Position numbers and translations under genes: made by a program. From positions 5,964 to 69,963 of the forward strand of contig DATBFG010000009.1 in assembly GCA_036558645.1 (NCBI GenBank): a DNA stretch of 64,000 bases, read 5' to 3'. Shown here piece after piece: positions 26,408-34,870 of this stretch; the first letter of the stretch is position 1, and each line of letters starts with the position of its first letter. The DNA comes from DATBFG01 sp036558645 (GTDB taxonomy: Bacteria > Acidobacteriota > Terriglobia > Terriglobales > Acidobacteriaceae). Below the pieces are notes generated by a model. That model made no database searches. It was not told the DNA's origin and saw only the letters and a list, made by a program, of their open reading frames with translations.

Positions 26408-28381
26408 TCAACGGGCGAGAGTGAAACGATCGTTAGCATCTTTTAACGTGTCCGCCAAGACAGCTCTCATCCTCTGCGCCGTCGCTATCTCGGATGCAAT
26501 AAGATTGTGGCTTTCTCCAGGATCCAACTTATAGCGGTACAGTTCGTCCTTCTGCTCGCCGAGGTAGCTTACATACTTGAATTCATCGTCCATCACGGCA
26601 ACCGTGCCGCTTTGGATTGGGGAAAAATTAGAGGTATGCTCCAAGTTCATGCTGAAAATGTACCTCTTGGTGGGTGTTCCAGATTTCAACGTGGGTTTCA
26701 GCGATACACCGTCCGTCCACTCAGGTGAATTTATTCCGACGATATCCAAGATCGTTGGTAACAAATCTGCCTGCTCGGCAGCCCAATCCGTCCGTTTCCC
26801 CGTCTGTTGGCTGGGGAGATGGATCATGAGTGGGATGCGAATCAGGTCGTTATAGAGATATGGGCCTGTATGCGTGAACCAGCCATGCTCGAAAGCCTCA
26901 CCGTGGTCCGCTGAAATGATCACAACGGCTTTGTTCATTCGGCCTGTTTCGTCCAACCAATCAAGGAATTGCCCTAGCGCAGCGTCACCGTACAAAACCA
27001 TTTCATCGTAACGCGCTCGGAGCGCTGCTACTGATACCCCTGCAGGTGGTGAACTTGTATTGAGATCAATAAAATCAAGGTTACGGTTAAGTTCGCTGCC
27101 TGACCCGAAGCGATGTCTGTACGGAGGCGGTGGCAGATACGGATCGTGCGGTGCGAGGACATGGGCCCATAGAAAACGTGGCTGAGAAATGTCGCTCCGT
27201 TCGAGCAGTTGACGTGAACGACTGAACACAACCTCTGGCGATGAGGGGTAGGTATCTGGAAATAATAAAGCGTCAACATAGCGACGCACGCCAGTTACGA
27301 ACTCAAAGAGAGGCACTGTTAAGGTATGTTGGGCGTTCGTTCCGATCAGGTTGGTGTAGCGACTCCACGGACCGAACAAATTATCTTGCGTCACATGACT
27401 CACGGCATCGTAGCTGTCCAAGGTTCTATGCCGAAATGGGCCGGCAAAGAAGTTCGCGGTAACCATAGCGGTGTAGTATCCGTGTTTCTTCAGAACAGAG
27501 GCCAGAGTTTTATTTTGATCCTCCAACTGTAGGAAAGCACCACCCTGACGCACTCGATGTCTCCACGGGAGTTGACCGGTCTCGATCGAAGTAGTTGTAG
27601 CGGTCGTAAAGTTGGAGTTGGCAAAGAAATAGTCGAACGTGGTGCAGCGTCCTGCAAACCGGTCGAGGTTTGGAGTGGTTGGACGCGAGTATCCATACAA
27701 GGACATCTCGTCCGCCCTGAGCGCGTCGAACGTGATCAAGTAGACGTCAGGTAAAGCCGAAGGGGCGCTTGGAGTTCCGACGCGTGCATAATCGTGAAAG
27801 AGGTAAACACCATGAAATCGGAGGGCAATTAGTGCCATGACTGAGAGCAAAATGTGTATCCAGCCAATCGGCGCGAGTCGCTGGCGACAGAACTTCTGAA
27901 GCTTTAGTATTGGTAACGAACAGACCCATACGCTGCACAGCACTACTATTCCTACAACGACAATGGCCCATACATGTAGTTTCGGATGGTACCCCAGACG
28001 CACTCGGACCGCCGCATTGACGAGGTCGGTCGTAAAGTAGATTAGAGGCGGAATCAGGCACAAGCGCCAAGCTAGGGATATGCCTTGTTCTCTCGAGAGG
28101 AGAGTTCGCCTACCGGCAGCCGCGAGCAGCATCATGCACAACCACCAAAGCGATGCCGCTGCAATGACCAGGAGAAGAGCTACGCCGCCATCCAATGCGA
28201 TTTCCTTGAATCGCATGTAACTGGAGAGGCTATCAAGGTGCTCCAATAATTCGATTTCCAGACTCGAGCTGAGAATTGCGATAATACTAAGCAAGCCAAT
28301 GAATGGACCTGTCCGAGCCTCGATCAAACCCTTAGCTGCAGCGGGGCTGAGCACGGCATTGCTGGCTGCGTCAATTTGCAT
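26408..28381 (-). CDS. Membrane-anchored alkaline-phosphatase-superfamily (sulfatase-like) enzyme with Thr nucleophile
   Basis: This 657-residue protein has about five transmembrane segments in the first ~200 residues and a periplasmic sulfatase-fold domain (about 225-640). Metal-site pieces are clear: LITFDALRADEMSLYGY at the N-side, VIISADHGEAFEHGW and HTGPYLYND at the C-side. The formylglycine motif C-x-P-x-R is absent; the aligned stretch is FTTATTTSIETG, so the nucleophile is probably Thr, as in LtaS/OpgB/EptA phospho-group transferases. I therefore expect transfer or hydrolysis of a phospho-substituent on a glycan or lipid rather than sulfate-ester cleavage. It lies between the HAD phosphatase and a methyltransferase. 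Confidence 0.82.
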   Translation of the reverse strand: MQIDAASNAVLSPAAAKGLIEARTGPFIGLLSIIAILSSSLEIELLEHLDSLSSYMRFKEIALDGGVALLLVIAAASLWWLCMMLLAAAGRRTLLSREQGISLAWRLCLIPPLIYFTTDLVNAAVRVRLGYHPKLHVWAIVVVGIVVLCSVWVCSLPILKLQKFCRQRLAPIGWIHILLSVMALIALRFHGVYLFHDYARVGTPSAPSALPDVYLITFDALRADEMSLYGYSRPTTPNLDRFAGRCTTFDYFFANSNFTTATTTSIETGQLPWRHRVRQGGAFLQLEDQNKTLASVLKKHGYYTAMVTANFFAGPFRHRTLDSYDAVSHVTQDNLFGPWSRYTNLIGTNAQHTLTVPLFEFVTGVRRYVDALLFPDTYPSSPEVVFSRSRQLLERSDISQPRFLWAHVLAPHDPYLPPPPYRHRFGSGSELNRNLDFIDLNTSSPPAGVSVAALRARYDEMVLYGDAALGQFLDWLDETGRMNKAVVIISADHGEAFEHGWFTHTGPYLYNDLIRIPLMIHLPSQQTGKRTDWAAEQADLLPTILDIVGINSPEWTDGVSLKPTLKSGTPTKRYIFSMNLEHTSNFSPIQSGTVAVMDDEFKYVSYLGEQKDELYRYKLDPGESHNLIASEIATAQRMRAVLADTLKDANDRFTLAR

Positions 28382-28514
28382 TGCTGTTTCCCTGGTGGTC
28401 AGCTCCGGCAGTGTCCGTTCTGTCTACAACAGGAGGAATCGTAAATAATTCTTCTGTCTGGAGGCTTCAGCATGTTATGACCCTCGCTGGATATGTGACA
28501 AAGAGCAGACCGTA

Positions 28515-29189
28515 TTAGAGAAGCTGACCTTGAATGGTGTTCCGGGCTTGCAGCAGATCAGCAATCTTCAAGCCAACGAAATCTGGGATGACGAACTGAG
28601 CGCCACATCGCCGGAGTGCCTCTGCTCGACCGTTCTTGCTGACGCCGATACACCTCATGCCTGCAGTAGTCGCGGCCAGGACGCCACAGGGAGCATCCTC
28701 GATCACAAGAAGTTCGTTGGGACCGAGACACAGGCGTTTGGATGCGAGCAGGTAGACCTCAGGATCAGGTTTTCCTGCAGTCACATCGTCACCGGTGACT
28801 ACAGCCGTAAAGTTCCCGTCGAGATTCAACCGGCTGAGAGTCTCCCGTGTTCGAGAAGAGCTTGCAGAAGTGGCAATGGCGGCTCCGATGCCTTCATCTC
28901 CAAGCGATTTCAGCAACTCGCGAACTCCCGGGATAAGCTTGATTTCTGTAAACCGCTCCTCGAAGAACTGATCCTTTTGGCGGCCATATGCCTCAATAAT
29001 GGAGAAGGGGAGATCGCCTAGAAAATGGCGCAATATCTCTTCACGCCGCCGGCCTTCTAGAATGAAGTCCAGCTCATCATCACTGACGCTCACGCCTACT
29101 GTTGCGAGAAACTTTCGCCACGCACGCCGATGAACCGGGTGGCTGTCAATAATGACCCCATCCATGTCGAAAACGATTGCTCGAATCAT
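28515..29189 (-). CDS. HAD-superfamily phosphatase (beta-phosphoglucomutase-like)
   Basis: The 224-residue protein starts with the HAD motif I FDMDGVIIDS and continues with the alpha-helical cap typical of subfamily IA. Motif II lies in AAIATSASSS, motif III in GKPDPEVYL, and motif IV in LVIEDAPCGVLAA. The family covers sugar-phosphate mutases and phosphatases. Beside HddA- and HddC-like genes it may remove the C7 phosphate of heptose bisphosphate, a step normally done by GmhB, which has a different signature (DRDG). That role is inference from context. Confidence 0.82.
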   Translation of the reverse strand: MIRAIVFDMDGVIIDSHPVHRRAWRKFLATVGVSVSDDELDFILEGRRREEILRHFLGDLPFSIIEAYGRQKDQFFEERFTEIKLIPGVRELLKSLGDEGIGAAIATSASSSRTRETLSRLNLDGNFTAVVTGDDVTAGKPDPEVYLLASKRLCLGPNELLVIEDAPCGVLAATTAGMRCIGVSKNGRAEALRRCGAQFVIPDFVGLKIADLLQARNTIQGQLL

Positions 29190-29279
29190 TAGCTAATAAT
29201 TTACTACTGAAGACAGCCAACGTTCGTTGCCTTTGTATAGTCCGATGGAGAATCTCCCCGCCAAGACGTAGATCTCCAA

Positions 29280-29292
29280 CCACAATGTCAAA
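29280..29292 (-). promoter_or_regulatory. Shared 13-base promoter-like motif, copy 1
   Basis: On the minus strand this reads TTTGACATTGTGG, with a consensus TTGACA. The identical 13-mer occurs upstream of the SLBB export gene (51723-51735). It lies about 90 bases before the HAD gene start. No good -10 follows at standard spacing, so it may be part of a regulator site rather than a plain -35. Confidence 0.4.
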
Positions 29293-29372
29293 AACGACCG
29301 TTGTGTAGTGATCAGATAACCGGAGGCACTGGACTACCAACGGTTAGTGCCGTATCGTGGGTCACGCCTGTT

Positions 29373-29398
29373 CGCCGTACTAGTCACGGCGTATTTTT
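29373..29398 (+). terminator. Terminator-like hairpin with no upstream gene
   Basis: CGCCGT and ACGGCG (29373-29378 with 29386-29391) flank a 7-base loop and are followed by TATTTTT. Orientation is plus, opposite to all neighbouring genes. Confidence 0.45.
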
Positions 29399-29671
29399 CC
29401 GATGGCGCTCTCCTTGGGGAAAGAGATACGATTCATCACAATAGCACAACCCACACTTCTGGCCATAATGGGTCAAAATGATGAAACCGGGCGGTTCACC
29501 TATGTCGCAAGATGGGGGTGAGGCGAGCGGAAAAGACTGGAACCATCCCCTAAACTGCGTCTTCGGGAGCGGAAATGGAGGGGGTTTTCTTTGTGCGGCG
29601 CGGTCGTGGGTGGCAGGATCCTATGTCCGTTCCGCAGCGACACTGCGAGTCACTTGCCCCAATGCAAGACA

Positions 29672-30397
29672 CTACTGACCGTAGTTGTTGCCAACACCCT
29701 GCGACAACACTCCTGGCCAGGTTCTTTGCGCAGTTTGATAGTTCTCGAGGGTCCCAATATCAATCACGTAGGAACTGATTCGATAGGCGGTCATCTTTCC
29801 TACCAAGTACGGCAGGACATCAAAACCGATGTCGACGGGCTGCTTTCTCGGAATGGCATCAAGCAGTTGCTGACTTCCCAGTAAGAGACCTGAAAACGCG
29901 AGATTACTACGCGAATGTCGTGGTTTTTCAACGAAGTCGGTCACAACGTCGTCATCTCCTACCTCAAGTATCCCGCAACGTGATGGATCGGGAACAAAGT
30001 ATGCTCCAATAGTCGCCGCCGTTCGTCGCGCCTCATGGAATTGCATCATCGCTGAAAGGTCCACATTGTGCAGCACATCGGCATAGAAGACCCAAAAAGA
30101 AGATTCTCCGTCGACCCAGTCACGGTTCCTGAGTAAGGTTCCAGCACTGCCCAATAGTTGTTCTTCTTCGACAACGTGGACACGCGTGCGTGGTGAGTAC
30201 CTGGAAAGAAAGGCTCGTACTGCTCCGGCCTGTGCGTGAACGTTAATAAGTACTTCGTCGATTCCAAAGCGTGCACACGTCTCAAGCCAGATCTGCAATA
30301 TTGGAACTCCCCTCACCGGCAGAAGGCATTTGGGGGTCGTATCGGTGAGCGGTCTCAACCGGGTGCCATAACCGGCAGCCAAGAGAAAAGCTTTCAA
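29672..30397 (-). CDS. hddC: Sugar-1-phosphate nucleotidyltransferase, HddC-like
   Basis: The 241-residue enzyme has the nucleotidyltransferase loop LLAAGYGTRLRPLT directly after a TTG start, then KCLLPVRGVPIL, FYADVLHN (metal-binding Asp) and VTDFVEKP, the standard signatures of NDP-sugar pyrophosphorylases. Its length and its place next to a GHMP kinase of the HddA type match GDP-heptose guanylyltransferase HddC. A mannose- or glucose-1-phosphate specificity cannot be excluded. It lies 37 bases downstream of the kinase, on the same strand. Confidence 0.82.
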   Translation of the reverse strand: MKAFLLAAGYGTRLRPLTDTTPKCLLPVRGVPILQIWLETCARFGIDEVLINVHAQAGAVRAFLSRYSPRTRVHVVEEEQLLGSAGTLLRNRDWVDGESSFWVFYADVLHNVDLSAMMQFHEARRTAATIGAYFVPDPSRCGILEVGDDDVVTDFVEKPRHSRSNLAFSGLLLGSQQLLDAIPRKQPVDIGFDVLPYLVGKMTAYRISSYVIDIGTLENYQTAQRTWPGVLSQGVGNNYGQ

Positions 30398-30434
30398 GCC
30401 AGAATCCTCACGCTCAGCCGATTAACGATCAAGC

Positions 30435-31514
30435 TCATATCGCTTTCGCCGCCACGGGCACAAAGCTCCACCGCGAGCCGCCCTTCTCGTCATTGTCAAT
30501 GAAGGGATCATTTACGACGACTTGCGCACCTTGCATGTCAAAGCCGAAGGTCATCTCACGTACGCCTTCTCTTGATAGCGCTTGCCGCACTGCGTCCTGA
30601 TAAGGCTTTTCACAGTAGAGCAGGAGGAATCCGCCCCCTCCAGCGCCGGTAATCTTTCCGCCAGTCGCTCCATGTTCTCTGGCAATCGCATAGAGATGAT
30701 CAATCTTCGGAGTCGAGATCTTCTGAGAGATGCGGCGTTTCGCTTCCCAGGCTTCATGCAGCAGTTCTCCGACAACTTGCAACCTAGCGCGCTGTAGAGC
30801 CTCGCGCATTCGGATGCTCAACTCCTTGATCTCGCCAAGAGCCTCCAAGGTAGAATTGGTCTGCGCGCGTGTGGAATTCTCCTGATCGCGCAAGATCGTC
30901 CACGAATGATGCGAAGAACCCGTAAAAAAAAGCATCAGATTGGATTGGAATTCCTGCAAGATTACATTGTCTAAATCGATAGGCTCGACCTTGGTGCTGC
31001 CATCCTGAAAAAAGGATATGTAATTCAGGCCACCGAATGCTGCCGCATACTCGTCCTGTTTGCCGACATGCTTCCCAAGAATATTTCTTGCGACGTTGAA
31101 TGCGCGCTCGGCAAGTTCGTACCTTGAAAGTGGAGTATGCAGATAATTCGTGAGCGCCTGGATAATGTTCACACAAACGCTGGCGGAAGAACCCAGCCCG
31201 GTTCCAGGAGGGATTTCAGACGCTAGAAACAGGTCGACAGACACTTCTGATGCCAACCCCTTTAGGACTGCCAGCGGGATCTCTAACTCACTATTCTGTA
31301 CTGGCAGGTTCTTGATGTCCCGCCAGTTTTCAAACACTCTCAAATCCGAAGAGATTACCTGAACCCGACCATCGCTGCGTGCCCCGAGGATAGTATAGAA
31401 GTACTTGTTGATGGCCGCGCTTAGCACGCCACCGCCAAATTGCTCGTAGTAGGATGGCAGATCAGTTCCTCCACCCGCAAAACTAATCCGCACCGGGCTG
31501 CGCGCTATGAGCAC
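30435..31514 (-). CDS. hddA: GHMP-family sugar kinase, D-glycero-D-manno-heptose 7-phosphate kinase-like
   Basis: The kinase (about 359 residues) has the GHMP pattern RSPVRISFAGGGTDLPSYY, the ATP loop PPGTGLGSSASVCV and motif 3 KITGAGGGGFLLLYC. GGGTDLP is characteristic of the HddA/FKP-kinase branch. The start is placed at GTG 31514, with AAAGGA 9 bases upstream; a TTG at 31532 is also possible. The gene overlaps the end of the sugar transferase by about 30 bases, implying coupled translation. Known HddA phosphorylates heptose 7-phosphate at C1 in GDP-heptose synthesis. The GmhA-like isomerase at 36136 in the same block supports this reading. Confidence 0.84.
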   Translation of the reverse strand: MLIARSPVRISFAGGGTDLPSYYEQFGGGVLSAAINKYFYTILGARSDGRVQVISSDLRVFENWRDIKNLPVQNSELEIPLAVLKGLASEVSVDLFLASEIPPGTGLGSSASVCVNIIQALTNYLHTPLSRYELAERAFNVARNILGKHVGKQDEYAAAFGGLNYISFFQDGSTKVEPIDLDNVILQEFQSNLMLFFTGSSHHSWTILRDQENSTRAQTNSTLEALGEIKELSIRMREALQRARLQVVGELLHEAWEAKRRISQKISTPKIDHLYAIAREHGATGGKITGAGGGGFLLLYCEKPYQDAVRQALSREGVREMTFGFDMQGAQVVVNDPFIDNDEKGGSRWSFVPVAAKAI

Positions 31515-32925
31515 TGGGCAAATTCCTTTCAACTAGGTGACCTTTGGCGGCTGATTTCGTGTTCTCCGCTTTCGGTGCCTTCAGTGTGTTTGGCTGGAAG
31601 AGCCTAGCTATTAAAGTCCATCCCGTTTGCAAAATCAATGAAAAGTCAAAAAACGGAGAAGCATGCATCATGTATTGCAGGTCAAAGCGGGCCTTTTCCT
31701 CGGACGAGTGCTCATCGCGCAATCCGCAAACCTGGGCCAGTCCAGACATGCCGGGCCTAACATTCAGCCGTTGACGTTGCCAATCCGAATAATGCTTCAC
31801 TCGTTCGATCGACTCCGGCCTCGGACCAATAAGGCTCATATCTCCACGCAACACGTTCCAAAGCTGCGGCATTTCAGTGATGCTAAAGCGCTGCAACACG
31901 ACCTCAGAAGTCTGCAGTTGTGCGCAGTTGCGATCAGAGTTGAGGCGATACATCCAGAAAGGCTTGCCAAACTGTCCGCACCGAAGCTCCCGAACAAAGG
32001 GCCTTCCTTTCTTCACGATTAATGTGATTGCAGCAATCGCCATAAAGGGGGTGAAGACGATCATGAGGACTGATCCGAAGATCACATCCAAACCACGCTT
32101 CATGGCGCTGTTGGCGAACCTGGACCTCGCTTCGCGTAATTGCAACACCGGCAATCCTCCGATGTCGAACAACTGCGGCCGCGATAAATACAACTCGTAT
32201 GGATGGGGTACAACGCTTACGCCAATACCCTGCCTTCGGATACGCGCAGCAAGTCTCACGACTTCAGGACTCACATGATTTGGAAGGGTAATGATAACTT
32301 CATCTACCTGCTGTGCCTTCAATAGATCAATAACGCCGAGGCTCTGGATTGTCTGGGCTGCTCCGGTTGTGCCTAGGAGGGGGCTATCGAATGGAGTGTC
32401 CGTCGAGCAAAGGAATCCAACCACCTGACACAGCATCTCCGGGTGACGCTCAATCTTCGCAGCCATTTCACGCGCCACCGGCCCCTGCCCGACGATCAGC
32501 ACGCGACGCACGCTCTGGGCAAGATATCTAGAGCCCAAAACCGCATGGACCACGCAACGAAGTGACACAAAACCGATAAACAGTAAAATACCGAAATAAC
32601 CGAGAGTAAGTCGCGACAGAAAGACCCGAATCAGGTAGGCGCCGGCCATCAGGATCGCCATCAGCAGACACAAGCTAAGGAACAGTTGTGAAAAAGTGGC
32701 CGAGAGATCCCATCCAAGTCGAAATCCATCCAACTTCATCCACGGAAAGAGAACAACCCAAAGTACAATGGCGACCAATAAAGGCGGAACAAACGTTAAG
32801 AAAGTTCCATCCGTCGGCCCATACCAGGTGAATCCATACCGCATCAGATATGCGATTGGCAGCGCTATTAGCGCCCACAAGATATCGCCAGCTAGAATCC
32901 AATGCTGAAGTTTGTTTTTTTTCAC
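31483..32925 (-). CDS. Polyprenyl-phosphate sugar-1-phosphate transferase, WbaP/WcaJ-like with divergent active site
   Basis: This 480-residue protein has four N-terminal transmembrane helices, a CoA-binding-like middle domain (about 140-260, VLIVGQGPVAREMAAKI) and a C-terminal bacterial sugar transferase domain (RGDMSLIGPRPES, RPGMSGLAQVCG). Such enzymes start exopolysaccharide repeat units on undecaprenyl phosphate. Two catalytic motifs are altered: the usual KFRTM is YRLNSD, and the usual SLDELPQ is SITEMPQ. It may be inactive or of changed specificity. A second, canonical transferase lies at 34148. This gene is followed by the overlapping kinase gene. Confidence 0.82.
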   Translation of the reverse strand: MKKNKLQHWILAGDILWALIALPIAYLMRYGFTWYGPTDGTFLTFVPPLLVAIVLWVVLFPWMKLDGFRLGWDLSATFSQLFLSLCLLMAILMAGAYLIRVFLSRLTLGYFGILLFIGFVSLRCVVHAVLGSRYLAQSVRRVLIVGQGPVAREMAAKIERHPEMLCQVVGFLCSTDTPFDSPLLGTTGAAQTIQSLGVIDLLKAQQVDEVIITLPNHVSPEVVRLAARIRRQGIGVSVVPHPYELYLSRPQLFDIGGLPVLQLREARSRFANSAMKRGLDVIFGSVLMIVFTPFMAIAAITLIVKKGRPFVRELRCGQFGKPFWMYRLNSDRNCAQLQTSEVVLQRFSITEMPQLWNVLRGDMSLIGPRPESIERVKHYSDWQRQRLNVRPGMSGLAQVCGLRDEHSSEEKARFDLQYMMHASPFFDFSLILQTGWTLIARLFQPNTLKAPKAENTKSAAKGHLVERNLPSAHSAQPGAD

Positions 32926-33088
32926 GGGAAAACGAGTACGACCGTGTCCTTTATTGCTCTGACGCCAGTGAACACTAATAAGGGCCGGAAATCGCCGATG
33001 AGAGCCGAGTAGGTCGACTTCGAAGGGGGTTTAGCCTGATCGCGAGAGCTAACGTATGCGTCATTCAAAAGAATCGGAACGGAGTTTG

Positions 33089-34105
33089 CTACAAACGGCA
33101 CGCCGCTACCGGTTCAACATTTGATAGCCCGTAACCATTGGGATGCCTTTGAGTCCATTCCCACGCGCTCTGCACAATTTCCCGAATGCTCGAAACGCGG
33201 GGCTTCCAACCAAGGTCTTTCCGCAATCGGTCGTGACTGGCCACCAGAACCGCCGGATCCCCTGAGCGCACGGGACCCACCCGCACTTTGAGTTTGCATC
33301 CAGTCACCTCTTCCACTGCGCGTAGTACTTGGCGTACTGAATGCCCAGCACTCGAACCGATATTATAGGGTCCCTGACAACGTTGAGTGGAAAGGCCAAT
33401 AAGAGCTTGAATATGGGCTTGTGCAATATCCAAAACGTGCACATAGTCCCTCACGCAAGTGCCATCGGGTGTTGGGTAGGTGTCGCCATGGATCACAAAT
33501 TCCTGCGCGGGGTCAAGTGCAGACTTCAGGATCCGCGGTATTAAGTGGCTTTCGGGGTTATGGGACTCGCCTAATTGCCGGCTTGCTCCAGCGGCGTTGA
33601 AATATCTCATAGCGGCATATCGCAAGCCGTAAGCTCGATGATACCATTCCAGAATCTTCTCAACCATGAGCTTTGACTCACCGTAAGCGTTGATAGGCGA
33701 CTTTGGATGATCTTCTGTTATCGGAGTAGCAAGAGGCTCGCCGTACGTCGCGGCGGTGGAGGAAAAAACGATTTTATCGACCCGCAACTCGAGCAAAGAA
33801 TTTAGCAGAGTTAGACTTTTCCGGACGTTGTTCTCAAAATAACTGCGCGGATCGGTCATCGATTTCTCAACCAAGGTCTCGCCAGCAAAATGCATGACTG
33901 CCTCGATTGCGTGCTCACGCGATATCTCACGCACAAGGTGCGCATCCCCAAAGTCACCGCGCACAAAAATAGCACCGTCCGAGACTGCCTCCCGATGTCC
34001 AGTAGAGAGATCGTCCAGCACTATTACTTCATGATTAACTGCGAGCAATTGCTCGCAACACACACTACCCACAAATCCAGCACCACCCGTGACAAGAACA
34101 TTCAT
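33089..34105 (-). CDS. galE: UDP-glucose 4-epimerase
   Basis: This 338-residue SDR enzyme has the NAD loop VTGGAGFVGS, DDLSTGHREAV, VMHFAGETLVEKS, the S-x-Y-x3-K set (FSSTAATYGEP, YGESK) and the GalE-specific run MRYFNAAGA. Length and motifs match GalE closely. It interconverts UDP-Glc and UDP-Gal (or the GlcNAc pair), supplying galactose-type sugars for the repeat unit. It lies 42 bases downstream of a sugar transferase on the same strand. Confidence 0.93.
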   Translation of the reverse strand: MNVLVTGGAGFVGSVCCEQLLAVNHEVIVLDDLSTGHREAVSDGAIFVRGDFGDAHLVREISREHAIEAVMHFAGETLVEKSMTDPRSYFENNVRKSLTLLNSLLELRVDKIVFSSTAATYGEPLATPITEDHPKSPINAYGESKLMVEKILEWYHRAYGLRYAAMRYFNAAGASRQLGESHNPESHLIPRILKSALDPAQEFVIHGDTYPTPDGTCVRDYVHVLDIAQAHIQALIGLSTQRCQGPYNIGSSAGHSVRQVLRAVEEVTGCKLKVRVGPVRSGDPAVLVASHDRLRKDLGWKPRVSSIREIVQSAWEWTQRHPNGYGLSNVEPVAACRL

Positions 34106-34147
34106 AAGTGCGCCACTCTCATTCGTTAAATTTCGATCAGTGCCGGC

Positions 34148-34870
34148 TCACACGGCACCGTCCCCGAACAAAACAACCGGGATGGTTCTGAATAGGATAC
34201 GCAAGTCCAGCGATAGGGAGAGATTGTCTATGTAGTGCATATCCAAGCGTACTCTCTCGGAATAGGGTAGTTTTGAACGGCCGCTGACTTGCCACAATCC
34301 CGTGATACCCGGCTTCACGGTAATGAACCTATCGGCATGACTCCCGTACATCGCAAGTTCTGTGTCAAGAATATCCCGCGGGCCAACCCAGCTCATCTCA
34401 CCTCTCAGGACATTAAGAACCTGTGCGAGTTCATCGAGGCTCGTTCGGCGGAGATACCATCCGATTCGAGTGATCCGAGGATCATTCTTGATTTTGTAAG
34501 TACTGAAGTATTCCTTTCGCAATTCCGCGTCTGACTCTAGAAGCTTCTGAAGAACCTGATCTGCGTCCGGAACCATGGTTCGAAACTTATACTTGTAGAA
34601 TGGTGACCCATTTTTCCCCAGTCTTTTCACTCTAACCAAAGCAGCGCCACGAGAATCCAGTTTTATCAACGCCCAAACTAGCAGAGCAAAAGGCGCAATT
34701 AGAGGCAGGAAGGCGATTGTTAAACCTAAGTCGAACCAAGGTTTGAAAGAGACATAACGATGCTGTTGAATGGTGGAGCTGGCGATCGGTGACATCGGTG
34801 ACAAATGAATATTGCCTACTTCCATAGCTGTTGGATCCTGCTCGCGATTCCTCAAACAATTACTAGGCAT
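34148..34870 (-). CDS. Undecaprenyl-phosphate sugar transferase (short form)
   Basis: The ~240-residue protein has one long N-terminal hydrophobic hairpin (about residues 37-60) and the full bacterial sugar transferase domain: FYKYKFRTMVPDAD, the LRRTSLDELAQVLNVLRGEMSWVGPRD core and KPGITGLWQVSGRS. It is the canonical initiating enzyme for repeat-unit assembly on undecaprenyl phosphate. The start is uncertain: ATG 34870 overlaps the stop of the upstream epimerase by 8 bases and suggests coupling; ATGs at 34915 and 34825 are alternatives. Confidence 0.88.
   Translation of the reverse strand: MPSNCLRNREQDPTAMEVGNIHLSPMSPIASSTIQQHRYVSFKPWFDLGLTIAFLPLIAPFALLVWALIKLDSRGAALVRVKRLGKNGSPFYKYKFRTMVPDADQVLQKLLESDAELRKEYFSTYKIKNDPRITRIGWYLRRTSLDELAQVLNVLRGEMSWVGPRDILDTELAMYGSHADRFITVKPGITGLWQVSGRSKLPYSERVRLDMHYIDNLSLSLDLRILFRTIPVVLFGDGAV

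Larger units (their letters stand above)
29190..29671. other. 482-base noncoding gap inside the exopolysaccharide locus
   Basis: No convincing gene is seen; a 66-codon plus-strand frame at 29478 has no recognisable product. The left part, just upstream of the HAD gene, contains TTGACA on the minus strand (inside 29280-29292), a likely -35. A hairpin with T run at 29373-29398 points the other way (plus strand) and ends no known gene. The gap could separate two transcription units or hold a small RNA. Confidence 0.45.

Noticed and set aside
26408..28381. Annotation as an active sulfatase
   Set aside because: The C/S-x-P-x-R formylglycine motif is missing; the nucleophile region is Thr-rich.
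29478..29678. 66-codon plus-strand frame in the 482-base gap
   Set aside because: There is no ribosome site, no recognisable product and no support beyond being open.
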